Shown here: positions 26,601-32,842 of the stretch, one piece after another
Layout: every line of letters begins with the position of its first letter
Numbering within the stretch: position 1 is the first letter of the stretch
NCBI GenBank assembly: GCA_000514715.1
Contig: AZWL01000013.1
Location: 62,001-126,000 of the forward strand
DNA: 64,000 nt
Source of the DNA: Streptomyces sp. CNH099
GTDB taxonomy: Bacteria; Actinomycetota; Actinomycetes; Streptomycetales; Streptomycetaceae
Direction of reading: 5' to 3'
Position numbers and translations under genes: made by a program
Notes under the pieces: model-generated
What the model saw: only the letters and a program-made list of their open reading frames with translations
Database searches by the model: none
What the model was told of the DNA's origin: nothing

Positions 26601-26989
26601 CCGACGGGCCGCTGGTCGTACTCAGCGCCTGCGAGACGGACCTGAGCAACCGCGACCACGACGAGGCGCTCACGCTGACGACCGCGTTCCTCTCCCGCGG
26701 GGCGCGCGACGTGGTGGGATCGCGGTGGGCCGCCCGGGACTCCGCCACTGCCCTGATGATGGCCGTCTTCCACCACTACCTGCACATCGAGGGCCGCAGC
26801 CCGGTCGACGCCCTCAGGGCCGCCCAGCTGTGGATGCTGGACCCCGACCGCCGGAACCCGGGGTCGCTCAGCGACCGGCTCGTCCACGAACTCGGCAGGG
26901 GCCCGGGCCTCGGCCTCGACCACCCGGCGGCCTGGGCCGCCTTCACCCACCAGGGCCACCCCGGCCCGGGCGCGGCCGCGGGCGAGTGA
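23615..26989 (+). CDS. large CHAT-domain protease (caspase-like) with helical repeat N-terminus
   Basis: The 1124-residue protein ends in a CHAT domain, a caspase-related cysteine protease fold. The catalytic histidine is in LLHVACHG (about residue 925) and the cysteine in VVLSACETD (about 1005). The first 750 residues are helical and repeat-like, resembling the TPR-type sensor regions usual in CHAT proteins. Between the His and Cys motifs is a low-complexity Asp-Thr insert. The DNA around 24310-24340 also encodes a Pro/Glu linker. TPR-CHAT proteases cleave partner proteins after activation, some in defence or cell death; the partner here is unknown. The ATG at 23615 follows GGGGACGGAGG. A membrane PP2C phosphatase gene follows about 135 bp downstream. 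Confidence 0.82.
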   Translation: MVSGETSGGSAGVRGRVERASARAAALIKRMRSGSAAPGEVAETVAELSALRGLLDGDPPLLGLVTVRLGGLLALRYAAGQGTPEDRERARLLLREARDPAAPAGRDVPVEERRWAALFLLMTSDLAVPGGRPGKPASFWPVFDHVRRADPGGIAAGGAELAALAAEAAELPLPPEAAAQLRQMRDITAYLQRSGLSEPRALLEMLPADFPFGDELRTLLSVVADAPGAAAPQPAPAPEPTPEPDAGKGSGSGGLDPVSSAWLSSMLGVVETLRTGRPESLNTLLGRLGTELNEPADPADQAQIQNLMRLVLQMGQMFSASHQDGAVAGDHLQPMVDHFAQGAPFDPDSQLGVGARVVALLAEVRQAEQADARPELARLVDELESLERTTPADHSFRWMVLLALGSARSSLAVRTGDGDQLLRGISHQEEGLSRAGDVGLPGDLTAQLGDALHTARAALGRNPGLLPEHTPVRPEASAETHYGSALTATVRHSLTRAPADLDAAIGALEQVRDLVRQGRSPHLAAAALRQLAENYRARLAHTDDPADRESATRAAVESLQALAGDVVLQTGPEHGLLTARQGADFGVRAAVWAASEGRVEEAVTALELGRALVLQAASTSRAVPELLADRGHPGLAEAWRSANPAGDRNPRAVPRELPSSLRRRALEALGHRDPDGGLFRTPTVAELKDGIARGGADALVYLLAGEGDQPGTAVVLGPAVGTGVRSLPLLSGAASGPLEAYLDAAAERQRTGSAAALRAWEDALVELCDWATGAAVVPVLTGVTERLAAGGERRPDDSGPPRIVLVPCGRLGIVPWHAARFPTGSATRYACEAVVISYAASGRQFTDAVRRARRVPGADAVLVADPGLTLPHAELEVASLHASCYPRARLLGDMYEPPVEPAAAGTPDDVLDALGGTPSLLHVACHGSAGTSPTASALQLAPPGSGTRPDTDTAPDTDTDTGTDTDTGTDTGPEPDPGKLTVARLLAHRAHGTSASDGPLVVLSACETDLSNRDHDEALTLTTAFLSRGARDVVGSRWAARDSATALMMAVFHHYLHIEGRSPVDALRAAQLWMLDPDRRNPGSLSDRLVHELGRGPGLGLDHPAAWAAFTHQGHPGPGAAAGE
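26458..26533 (+). repeat. low-complexity GACACGG-type repeat in the CHAT gene
   Basis: Irregular copies of the 6-bp unit GGACAC with GGGCACAGACAC variants encode a run of Asp-Thr and Gly-Thr pairs between the catalytic His and Cys of the CHAT domain. It probably forms a flexible loop and is prone to copy-number change. Confidence 0.85.
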
Positions 26990-27124
26990 CGTCCAGGGCA
27001 GGAGATCACTGCGGATCCATAACGGCAATGGCGGGTGCGGTGGGACAAACACGCTCGCGTGTCTAACGTGTCTGGTGATGTTCGTCGTGGGGTGCCGGGC
27101 GATTCCCTCACGGGAGAGGAAGCC

Positions 27125-28210
27125 GTGAACGAGCCGCAGAGTCCCAGGCCGCGCGCGCCCGTCCGCGGGGTGCTGTCCGTACTGCCCTATGCCGTGATGG
27201 CCGTCGTCGCGGCCGTGGACACGTCGGCCGGTCCGGAGGTCGGCTACCTGCCGCTGGTCTCCCTGGGCCCCGCGTTCGCCGGCCTGGTCGGCGGCTGGCG
27301 GCGCACCCTGCTGATCGGCGCGCTGGCGCTGCTGCTCGCCGTGGGGCTCAGCGAGTACAACGGACTGCTCGGTGACCGCCGCGGGTACACCGCCATGCTC
27401 TCGGTGGTCGGCGTCACCGCGGCCGGCCTGGTGGCCGTACGGATGCGGCAGGCGCGGGAAGCGGAGCTGGCGAACGTGCGCTCGATCGCCGAGACGGCCC
27501 AGCGCGTGCTGCTGCGGCCGGTGCCGCTGGCCGCCGGGAAGCTGCGGATCGCGCTCTCCTACACCTCCGCGGTCGCCGACGCCAGGATCGGCGGCGACCT
27601 GTACGAGGTCGTGACGTCGCCGGTGGGCGTGCGGGTGATCATCGGCGACGTACAGGGCAAGGGGCTGGAGGCCGTCGAGACCGCGGCGGTGGTGCTCGGC
27701 GCCTTCCGGGAGGCGGCCTACGACGAACCGGACCTCCAGGCGGTCGGCGAGCGGGTGGAGCGGGCGCTGGACCGCCACCTGACGTCCGAGAAGTTCGTCA
27801 CCGCCATCATGGCGGAGATCGGCCACGAGTCGGCCGTGACCCTGCTCAACTACGGCCACCCCGCCCCGCTGGCGGTCCTGGGCGACGGCACCACGCGCCT
27901 GCTCGAACCCTCCGCACGCGCGCTGCCCCTCGGCCTCGGCATGCACGGCACCGCGCCCCCGCAACCCCACGTGCACCCCTTCAGCCCCGGCGACCAGATC
28001 CTCTTCTACACGGACGGGGTCACGGAAGCGCGCGACGGGGACGGCGCCTTCTACCCCCTCACCGAGGCCGCCGCCCTCCTGACCGAAACCGACGCCGACA
28101 CCGCGCTGGCGGCCGTCCGCCAGAGCCTGGTCGACCACGTACGCGGCCCTCTCCAGGACGACGCCGCCATGCTCCTCCTGCGCTACCGCAAGGACGGCGG
28201 AAGACTGTAG
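27125..28210 (+). CDS. membrane-anchored SpoIIE/PP2C-family phosphatase
   Basis: The 361-residue protein has four hydrophobic segments in about residues 15-110. A PPM/SpoIIE phosphatase domain follows with the metal-binding motifs ADARIGGDLYEVV (near 155), IIGDVQGKGLEA (near 173) and LFYTDGVTEARDGDG (near 297), and the final DDAAMLLLRY. It should dephosphorylate serine or threonine on a cytosolic partner such as an anti-anti-sigma factor. The GTG at 27125 has GGAGAGGAAG upstream. The neighbouring SpoIIAB-like kinase (22924) is a possible functional opposite. Confidence 0.88.
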   Translation: MNEPQSPRPRAPVRGVLSVLPYAVMAVVAAVDTSAGPEVGYLPLVSLGPAFAGLVGGWRRTLLIGALALLLAVGLSEYNGLLGDRRGYTAMLSVVGVTAAGLVAVRMRQAREAELANVRSIAETAQRVLLRPVPLAAGKLRIALSYTSAVADARIGGDLYEVVTSPVGVRVIIGDVQGKGLEAVETAAVVLGAFREAAYDEPDLQAVGERVERALDRHLTSEKFVTAIMAEIGHESAVTLLNYGHPAPLAVLGDGTTRLLEPSARALPLGLGMHGTAPPQPHVHPFSPGDQILFYTDGVTEARDGDGAFYPLTEAAALLTETDADTALAAVRQSLVDHVRGPLQDDAAMLLLRYRKDGGRL

Positions 28211-28253
28211 CCGGCGCCCCGGCGGGCCCCGGGGCGGATGAGGTGGACACGCC

Positions 28254-29336
28254 ATGACGTACCGCATTCACTTCACGTTGGACGACCTCGCGCGGACCCG
28301 GGTGGTGCCGCCGCTTCCGCTGCTGGAGCTGGGGGCGGCGGTGCGTACGCTCCAGACCCGCAGCCATCCGCTGCGCTTCGGCGCGTGGCGGCAGACGGCT
28401 CTCGCCGGCCTCAGGCCGGAGGCGCGTATGGTCGTCGACCTCATCCCGGCACGCGGCTGGGCGCCCACGTTCCTCACCGCCGCACGCGGCGGCGGCCCGG
28501 AAGAACTGCTGGAGCGCGTACGGGCCACGCCCCTGCGGCAGGTCCGCGACGACCTGTCCCATGTGGCGGAGTGGCAGGCCGTCCCGCCGTGGGCGCACCG
28601 CCTGACCGACGACTCCGCGCTGCTGCGCCAGCTCTGCGACAGCCTGGACCACGTGTTCGCGACCCTGCTCTCGCCGTACTGGGAGCACATCGCCGACGAG
28701 GCGGTCGCGGACCGGGGGTTACGGATGCGGCAGCTGCTCACCGGCGGCGTGGAACACCTTCTCACCCTGCTCCATCCGCCCAGCATCCGCTGGCGCGCGC
28801 CCGTGCTGGAGGTCACCATGGCCTCCGGATACGACGGCGACCTGCACCTCGACGGGCGCGGGCTGCAGCTCGTCCCCTCCGTCTTCGCGGTGGACGCGCC
28901 CTCCGTCGACATCTGCACCGCACCGCAGCCCGCGCTGCGCTACCCCATCGGCGTACCGGCGACGGCCGCAGGCGGACCATTCCCGTCCGCCGGGACCGCC
29001 CTGTCCGCCCCGTCTGCCCTGTCCGCCCCGCCGGCGCCGTCCGGGCAGGCGGGCCCGGCCCGCTCCGGGGCCCGGCCGCCCCGGTCGCCGCTGGCGTCGC
29101 TGCTGGGCCGCACCCGGGCCGACGTCCTCCAGGCCGTCGCCGACCACCCCGGCTGCTCCACCCGGGAACTCGCCGCACTCGCCCGCATCGTGCCGTCCAG
29201 CGCCAGCGAACACGCGACCACGCTGCGCGCAGCCGGCCTGATCCGCACCGTCCGGCACCGCAACACGGCGCTCCACAGCCCCACCGCCCTCGGTCTCGCC
29301 GTCCTCAACTCGCCGGCCGGCGGGCCGGATCCCTGA
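28254..29336 (+). CDS. ArsR-like winged-helix transcriptional regulator
   Basis: The 360-residue protein has a long N-terminal domain found in actinobacterial ArsR-like regulators (LPLLELGAAVRTLQTRSHPLRFGAWR) and a C-terminal winged helix (LGRTRADVLQAVADHPGCSTRELAALARIVPSSASEHATTLRAAGLI, about residues 285-330). A Ser/Ala/Pro linker with imperfect repeats separates them. It shows no metal-binding cysteine pattern. Targets are unknown; it lies upstream of the SARP that opens the RiPP locus, separated by a 250-bp GC-rich spacer. Confidence 0.75.
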   Translation: MTYRIHFTLDDLARTRVVPPLPLLELGAAVRTLQTRSHPLRFGAWRQTALAGLRPEARMVVDLIPARGWAPTFLTAARGGGPEELLERVRATPLRQVRDDLSHVAEWQAVPPWAHRLTDDSALLRQLCDSLDHVFATLLSPYWEHIADEAVADRGLRMRQLLTGGVEHLLTLLHPPSIRWRAPVLEVTMASGYDGDLHLDGRGLQLVPSVFAVDAPSVDICTAPQPALRYPIGVPATAAGGPFPSAGTALSAPSALSAPPAPSGQAGPARSGARPPRSPLASLLGRTRADVLQAVADHPGCSTRELAALARIVPSSASEHATTLRAAGLIRTVRHRNTALHSPTALGLAVLNSPAGGPDP

Positions 29337-29587
29337 GCCCCGGCCCGGAGCCGGCGCCGGGAGCCGGGCCGGCGGCGGGGCGGCGGATCGTGCCGGTATG
29401 CCCCGGCTGCTCCGCTACGCCGTTGTTCACCCCAGGCCGAATCTCACCGACAGACCCGCCGCGCCTGCCGCACGCTGACGGTGACCGGTCCGGTGTCCGT
29501 CGTCCGTACGGGGCGGCCGCCGCCGGTCGCGAAGGCCGGCATCGGCGTGCCCCCAGGTCAGGACGGTGACCGTTGAGGTCGAATTCC

Positions 29588-30358
29588 GTGGAATACCAGA
29601 TCCTCGGCGTCGTCGAGGTCAGAGCCGGAACGGACTGGATCCGGCTGAACGGCAAGCAGCGGTCGCTGCTCGCGCTCCTGCTGCTCCGCGCCGGCCAGTC
29701 GGTCCCGGTGCCGGGGATCGCGGCCGCGCTGTGGGGGGACTCCCTGCCCGCGGCGCCGGACATGCGCGTCCGGACCCTCGTCTCCGAACTGCGCAAGAAG
29801 CTCCGCGCGGCGCCGTCCGGTCCCGGCCCCCTCGTCACCCGTCCGTCCGGCTACACCCTGCGGGTCGCACCCGGCCGGCTGGACCTCGACCGCTTCTCGT
29901 CGCTGGCCGACGAGGCGCACGCCGCGCTGGCCGCCGGGCAGCCGCAGCGCGCCGTCGGCGCGTACGACGCGGCGCTGCGGCTGTGGCGCGGCACCGCGCT
30001 CGGCGGCACCAGCGGGGCACTGCTGGCGGCCGAGGCCGCCCGGCTGGAGGAGCTGCGCCTGCGTACCCAGGAAGAGCGCGGCGAGGCGCTGATGGCCATC
30101 GGCCGCCACTCCGAGGCCATCCGCCAGCTCGGCTCCCTGACCGCGGACCACCCGGTACGCGAACGCGCCCACGCCCTGCTGATGCGGGCCTACTTCCTCG
30201 CCGGATACCGGCGCGAGGCGTTGCACGTCTACCACACGCTCCGCCGGAACCTCGTGTCCGAACTCGGCCTGGAACCCATGCACTCGCTCAGACGACTGCA
30301 GCAGCAGATCCTCAGCGGCACGCTCCACCCCGAGACCGCCGACGGCGCGGCGCGGTGA
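29588..30358 (+). CDS. SARP-family regulator of the RiPP locus
   Basis: The 256-residue small SARP has an N-terminal winged helix (VEYQILGVVEVRAG ... RTLVSELRKKL) and a bacterial transcriptional activator domain (about residues 95-240, LDLDRFSSLADEAHAALAAG onward). It lacks ATPase and TPR parts. GTG 29588 has GAGG nine bases upstream; TTG 29573 is an in-frame alternative. It is followed within 11 bp by the kinase gene and runs in the same direction as the whole RiPP set, so it is likely the cluster activator. Confidence 0.85.
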   Translation: MEYQILGVVEVRAGTDWIRLNGKQRSLLALLLLRAGQSVPVPGIAAALWGDSLPAAPDMRVRTLVSELRKKLRAAPSGPGPLVTRPSGYTLRVAPGRLDLDRFSSLADEAHAALAAGQPQRAVGAYDAALRLWRGTALGGTSGALLAAEAARLEELRLRTQEERGEALMAIGRHSEAIRQLGSLTADHPVRERAHALLMRAYFLAGYRREALHVYHTLRRNLVSELGLEPMHSLRRLQQQILSGTLHPETADGAAR

Positions 30359-30368
30359 TCCGGCTCCC

Positions 30369-31460
30369 ATGACCTGCGCCACCCCGCTCGATCGCGCCCG
30401 CACCCTCGTGGACCGTCTCGACCTCGGCGAACTGCCGGCCGACGGCGGCGTGTTCCCGCCCGGCCGCAACGAGAACTACGCCGGTACGACCAGTTCCGGC
30501 CGCCGGGTCTTCGTCAAGTGCCTGAGCGGCGGCCGGCCGGGGGCCGTGCGGCGCTTCGGCCGCCTGCGCGCCTTCGAACAGACCTTCGCGGCCCGCGGAC
30601 GCGCGGCGGGGCTGGCCACCCCGACCTGTCTGGGCTGGGACGACGAGACGTTCGTCGTCGCCTACGAGTGGCTGGAGGGCGCCCGTTCGGGCCACGACCT
30701 CGCGGCGGCGGACGACTTCGACGACGAACTCGCCCACGCGGCGGGACGGATGATCGGCACCCTGCACGCGCTGCCGCCGGAGCGGACGCCGGCGCCGGAC
30801 ACGGACCCGCCGCGGCTGCCGCCGCTGGCCCTCTTCGAGAGCCTCCCGCCGGACTACTTCGCCGAGGCCAGCGGGGCCTGCCTGGAGGGCTGGCGCCTGC
30901 TGCAGCCGGACACCCTCCTCGCGGACGCGCTGCGCGCCCTCCGTGCCGAGGAGACCCGCGCCCCGAAGACCCCGGCCCACTGCGACCTGCGCCTCGACCA
31001 GTTCCTCCACGTCGACGGCGGCCTCCACCTGTGCGACTGGGAGGAGTTCCGGCTGGCGGACCCGGCGCGCGACGTGGGCGGGTTCGCCGGGGAGTGGCTG
31101 TACCGGGCCGTGCTCGACGTCCCGTCCGCGGACCTCGGCCTCGACTCCGGCCCGGCCGGGGCCGTACCGCGGCACCTGTCCCACGACGAGGTGGTTGCGC
31201 GCGGGGTGCGCGAGCTGGAGCGGCTGCGGACCAGGACCGCGGCCTTCTGGGACGGCTACCGGGCCACGGCGGCCGGGGCCGGCCCCGCACTCGCGGTCCG
31301 CGCGGCCGGGTTCGCGGGCTGGCACCTGATCGACCGGATGTTCGCCGCGGCCGAGGCCCGCCCCCGGCTGACCGCGGTGGACCGGGCCGCCGCCGGCATC
31401 GGCCGGTCCGCCGTGCTGCACCCCGGGAAGTTCGCCCCGGTGCTCGGGCTGGGGGCCTGA
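30369..31460 (+). CDS. APH-fold kinase, LxmK/TvaC-like RiPP modification enzyme
   Basis: The 363-residue protein has the aminoglycoside-phosphotransferase/protein-kinase fold. The ATP-site lysine is in VFVKCLSGG (near residue 56), the catalytic loop is HCDLRLDQF with His204, and the metal site is CDWEEFRLADPARDVGG with Asp223. The catalytic-loop Asn of the family appears as Gln. In class V lanthipeptide and thioamitide pathways such a kinase phosphorylates Ser/Thr of the precursor, and a HopA1-like protein then eliminates phosphate. The immediately following gene encodes a HopA1-family protein, and a Thr-rich precursor gene comes after it, so RiPP dehydration is the strongest reading. A resistance phosphotransferase is less likely given this context. 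Confidence 0.82.
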   Translation: MTCATPLDRARTLVDRLDLGELPADGGVFPPGRNENYAGTTSSGRRVFVKCLSGGRPGAVRRFGRLRAFEQTFAARGRAAGLATPTCLGWDDETFVVAYEWLEGARSGHDLAAADDFDDELAHAAGRMIGTLHALPPERTPAPDTDPPRLPPLALFESLPPDYFAEASGACLEGWRLLQPDTLLADALRALRAEETRAPKTPAHCDLRLDQFLHVDGGLHLCDWEEFRLADPARDVGGFAGEWLYRAVLDVPSADLGLDSGPAGAVPRHLSHDEVVARGVRELERLRTRTAAFWDGYRATAAGAGPALAVRAAGFAGWHLIDRMFAAAEARPRLTAVDRAAAGIGRSAVLHPGKFAPVLGLGA

Positions 31461-31461
31461 G

Positions 31462-32397
31462 ATGGGGCCGGTTCCGCAGTGGGCTCCGGTCCTGGCCGCG
31501 GTGCGCGTGGACGCCGGGCTGCGGCGCGCGTACGTGGCCGGCCGGGAACTCCGCGCGGAGAACGGGCGGGAGTTGCGCGTGCGCCTGGTCAGCGCGCTCT
31601 ACGAGACGTTCCACGCGGGCCACCGGTCCGCGGAGGCGCCGTCCGGGCCCGCCCGCGACCGCGCGTTCGAGGCGGAGCTGAAGGCGGCCGTCCCGCACTC
31701 CACCACGCCGGCCGCCGCCGTGGAGAGCGGCACCCGCGGCGTCGTCGTCGCCGAGGGCGTGCGGGTGCGGCCGGCGGCGGCCCCCCGTGCCGGGGAACCG
31801 GTGCGCCTGCCGGCCCACCGCCCCGGCCTCTCGCCCGGGTACTTCCTCGCCGACGGCTCGCGCGGACGCGGCGGCCGGGGTCCGGCACTCCGCGTCTACG
31901 TGCACACCGGCGACCCGGACGAGGCGCTGCGGACCTGGGGGAAGGTGGTGCGCGCGCTGGAGGAGGCCGCCGTTCCCTACCGGGCCAAGGTGCTCTCGTC
32001 CCGGCGGCTCTTCCCGCGCCGCGACGGTCTGGTGGTCTACCTGGGACCGGCGGCGTGGCATGCCGCGCCGGCGGTCGTGGCGGCGGCCGCACCGCCCTCC
32101 CGGCCGTCCGCACGGCATCCCCGCACCTCGGCCTTCGCCAGGACCGTCGCGCCCGGGGTGGCGCTCGCCTGGGAGCCCGAGGACGCCCGTCCCGGCCACC
32201 GGGGAATGAGTTTCGGCCAGCACCGCTCCGCCGCCGTCGCCGACGCGGCCATCGCGCATGCGCGGGAAAAGAGCGCGGCCCGTACGGTGCACGAGCATGT
32301 GCGCGAGCAGATGCGCGCCGCGAACATAGCGCCGGACGCGTGCTACCGGAACCTCAATTCACCGAATCCGGCGGCGCTGGAGAAGTTTGCGCCTTGA
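31462..32397 (+). CDS. HopA1-family protein, likely RiPP phospho-Thr lyase
   Basis: The 311-residue protein matches the HopA1 family first seen as type III effectors and later as LxmY/TvaD-type lyase partners in class V lanthipeptide and thioamitide clusters. Recognisable features are YVHTGDPDEALRTWGKVVRAL near residue 150, the AKVLSSRRLFPRRDGLVVYLG segment near 178, and the C-terminal GMSFGQHRS block near 247-255. It starts one base after the kinase stop (TGAG ATG), so the two are translated together. The inferred job is removal of phosphate from phosphothreonine in the precursor to give dehydrobutyrine. No separate cyclase gene is present. Confidence 0.82.
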   Translation: MGPVPQWAPVLAAVRVDAGLRRAYVAGRELRAENGRELRVRLVSALYETFHAGHRSAEAPSGPARDRAFEAELKAAVPHSTTPAAAVESGTRGVVVAEGVRVRPAAAPRAGEPVRLPAHRPGLSPGYFLADGSRGRGGRGPALRVYVHTGDPDEALRTWGKVVRALEEAAVPYRAKVLSSRRLFPRRDGLVVYLGPAAWHAAPAVVAAAAPPSRPSARHPRTSAFARTVAPGVALAWEPEDARPGHRGMSFGQHRSAAVADAAIAHAREKSAARTVHEHVREQMRAANIAPDACYRNLNSPNPAALEKFAP

Positions 32398-32476
32398 CAC
32401 ATACGCGGGCCATACGTTCTTCCGCGCGGCACTGCCGCTTGGCAATGCCCCGTGCTTGACTTCGTGTTGTCCGAAG

Positions 32477-32504
32477 GGCGCGCCATTCCGCGGAAAGGCG
32501 CGCC
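32477..32504 (+). promoter_or_regulatory. 28-bp near-perfect palindrome in the precursor leader
   Basis: Two copies of GGCGCGCC (32477-32484, 32497-32504) flank the inner palindrome TTCCGCGGAA (32486-32495), with a single A on each side. The only mismatch is A opposite A. It lies 28 bp before the precursor ATG and 80 bp after the HopA1 gene. It could be an RNA stem separating precursor from enzyme expression, or a regulator site. TTGACA (32394) and TTGACT (32457) upstream are possible -35 elements, but no good -10 pairs were found. Confidence 0.6.
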
Positions 32505-32532
32505 GCCTTGTTCGACGCATTCGAGGAGTGCC

Positions 32533-32685
32533 ATGGACATCGCCGAGCTGATCGAGGGCTACACCGCCTACACCACGCCGGAGGACCTGTCCGTCTCGGG
32601 GGTCACGGAGCCCGGCCACACCACCCAGATCACCACGCTGGACATGCCGCACACCACCCAGATCACCACGTTCGCCGGCGACTGA
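32533..32685 (+). CDS. cysteine-free, Thr-rich RiPP precursor peptide with two core repeats
   Basis: The 50-residue peptide starts at an ATG with GAGGAG four bases upstream. Residues 1-28 form an acidic leader-like part (MDIAELIEGYTAYTTPEDL, then a short SVSGVTEPG stretch). Residues 29-50 hold two copies of HTTQITT with period 11, followed by LDMP in the first copy and FAGD in the second. There is no cysteine, so lanthionine rings cannot form. Eight paired threonines and one histidine per repeat are the obvious modification targets. It lies directly downstream of a kinase/HopA1 dehydratase pair and ahead of a strong terminator. No known RiPP precursor family is recognised. The assignment rests on position, size, repeats and composition. 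Confidence 0.72.
   Translation: MDIAELIEGYTAYTTPEDLSVSGVTEPGHTTQITTLDMPHTTQITTFAGD
32617..32670 (+). repeat. two identical 21-bp core repeats in the precursor gene
   Basis: Bases 32617-32637 and 32650-32670 are identical and encode HTTQITT. They are separated by 12 bp encoding LDMP. Identity at wobble positions suggests recent duplication or conversion. Confidence 0.92.
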
Positions 32686-32783
32686 CCGGAACGGACTCCC
32701 TCCGCACCCGGCGGCTTCCCGGCCCCCGACCCCCGGGTGACACGAACCGGGCCCGGTGCCTCCCGGCGGCACCGGACCCGTAC

Positions 32784-32813
32784 GGGCCCCGCGCACCCGT
32801 GTGCGCGGGGCCC
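32784..32813 (+). terminator. terminator of the RiPP operon
   Basis: A perfect 13-bp stem GGGCCCCGCGCAC / GTGCGCGGGGCCC with loop CCGT is followed by TTCT. A second, imperfect hairpin (about 32749-32780) precedes it. It separates the precursor from the convergent FG-GAP gene. Confidence 0.85.
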
Positions 32814-32842
32814 TTCTCATGCGGTATGGGGCGCCGGGCCGG

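Noticed and set aside
23561..28267. 1568-codon minus-strand frame over the CHAT and phosphatase genes
   Set aside because: Codon pattern fits the opposite strand, where clear CHAT and SpoIIE domains are encoded; composition is low-complexity.
30369..31460. Aminoglycoside resistance phosphotransferase
   Set aside because: The fold matches, but the one-base junction with a HopA1-family gene and nearby precursor point to RiPP modification.
32452..32532. Longer start for the RiPP precursor (ATG 32452, adding 27 residues)
   Set aside because: The extension runs through the palindrome, lacks a ribosome site and contains the only cysteine; the ATG at 32533 has GAGGAG.
32533..32685. Graspetide (microviridin-like) precursor because of TTxxTT repeats
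   Set aside because: No ATP-grasp ligase is nearby and the core has too few acidic residues for ester rings; kinase/HopA1 neighbours favour dehydration.
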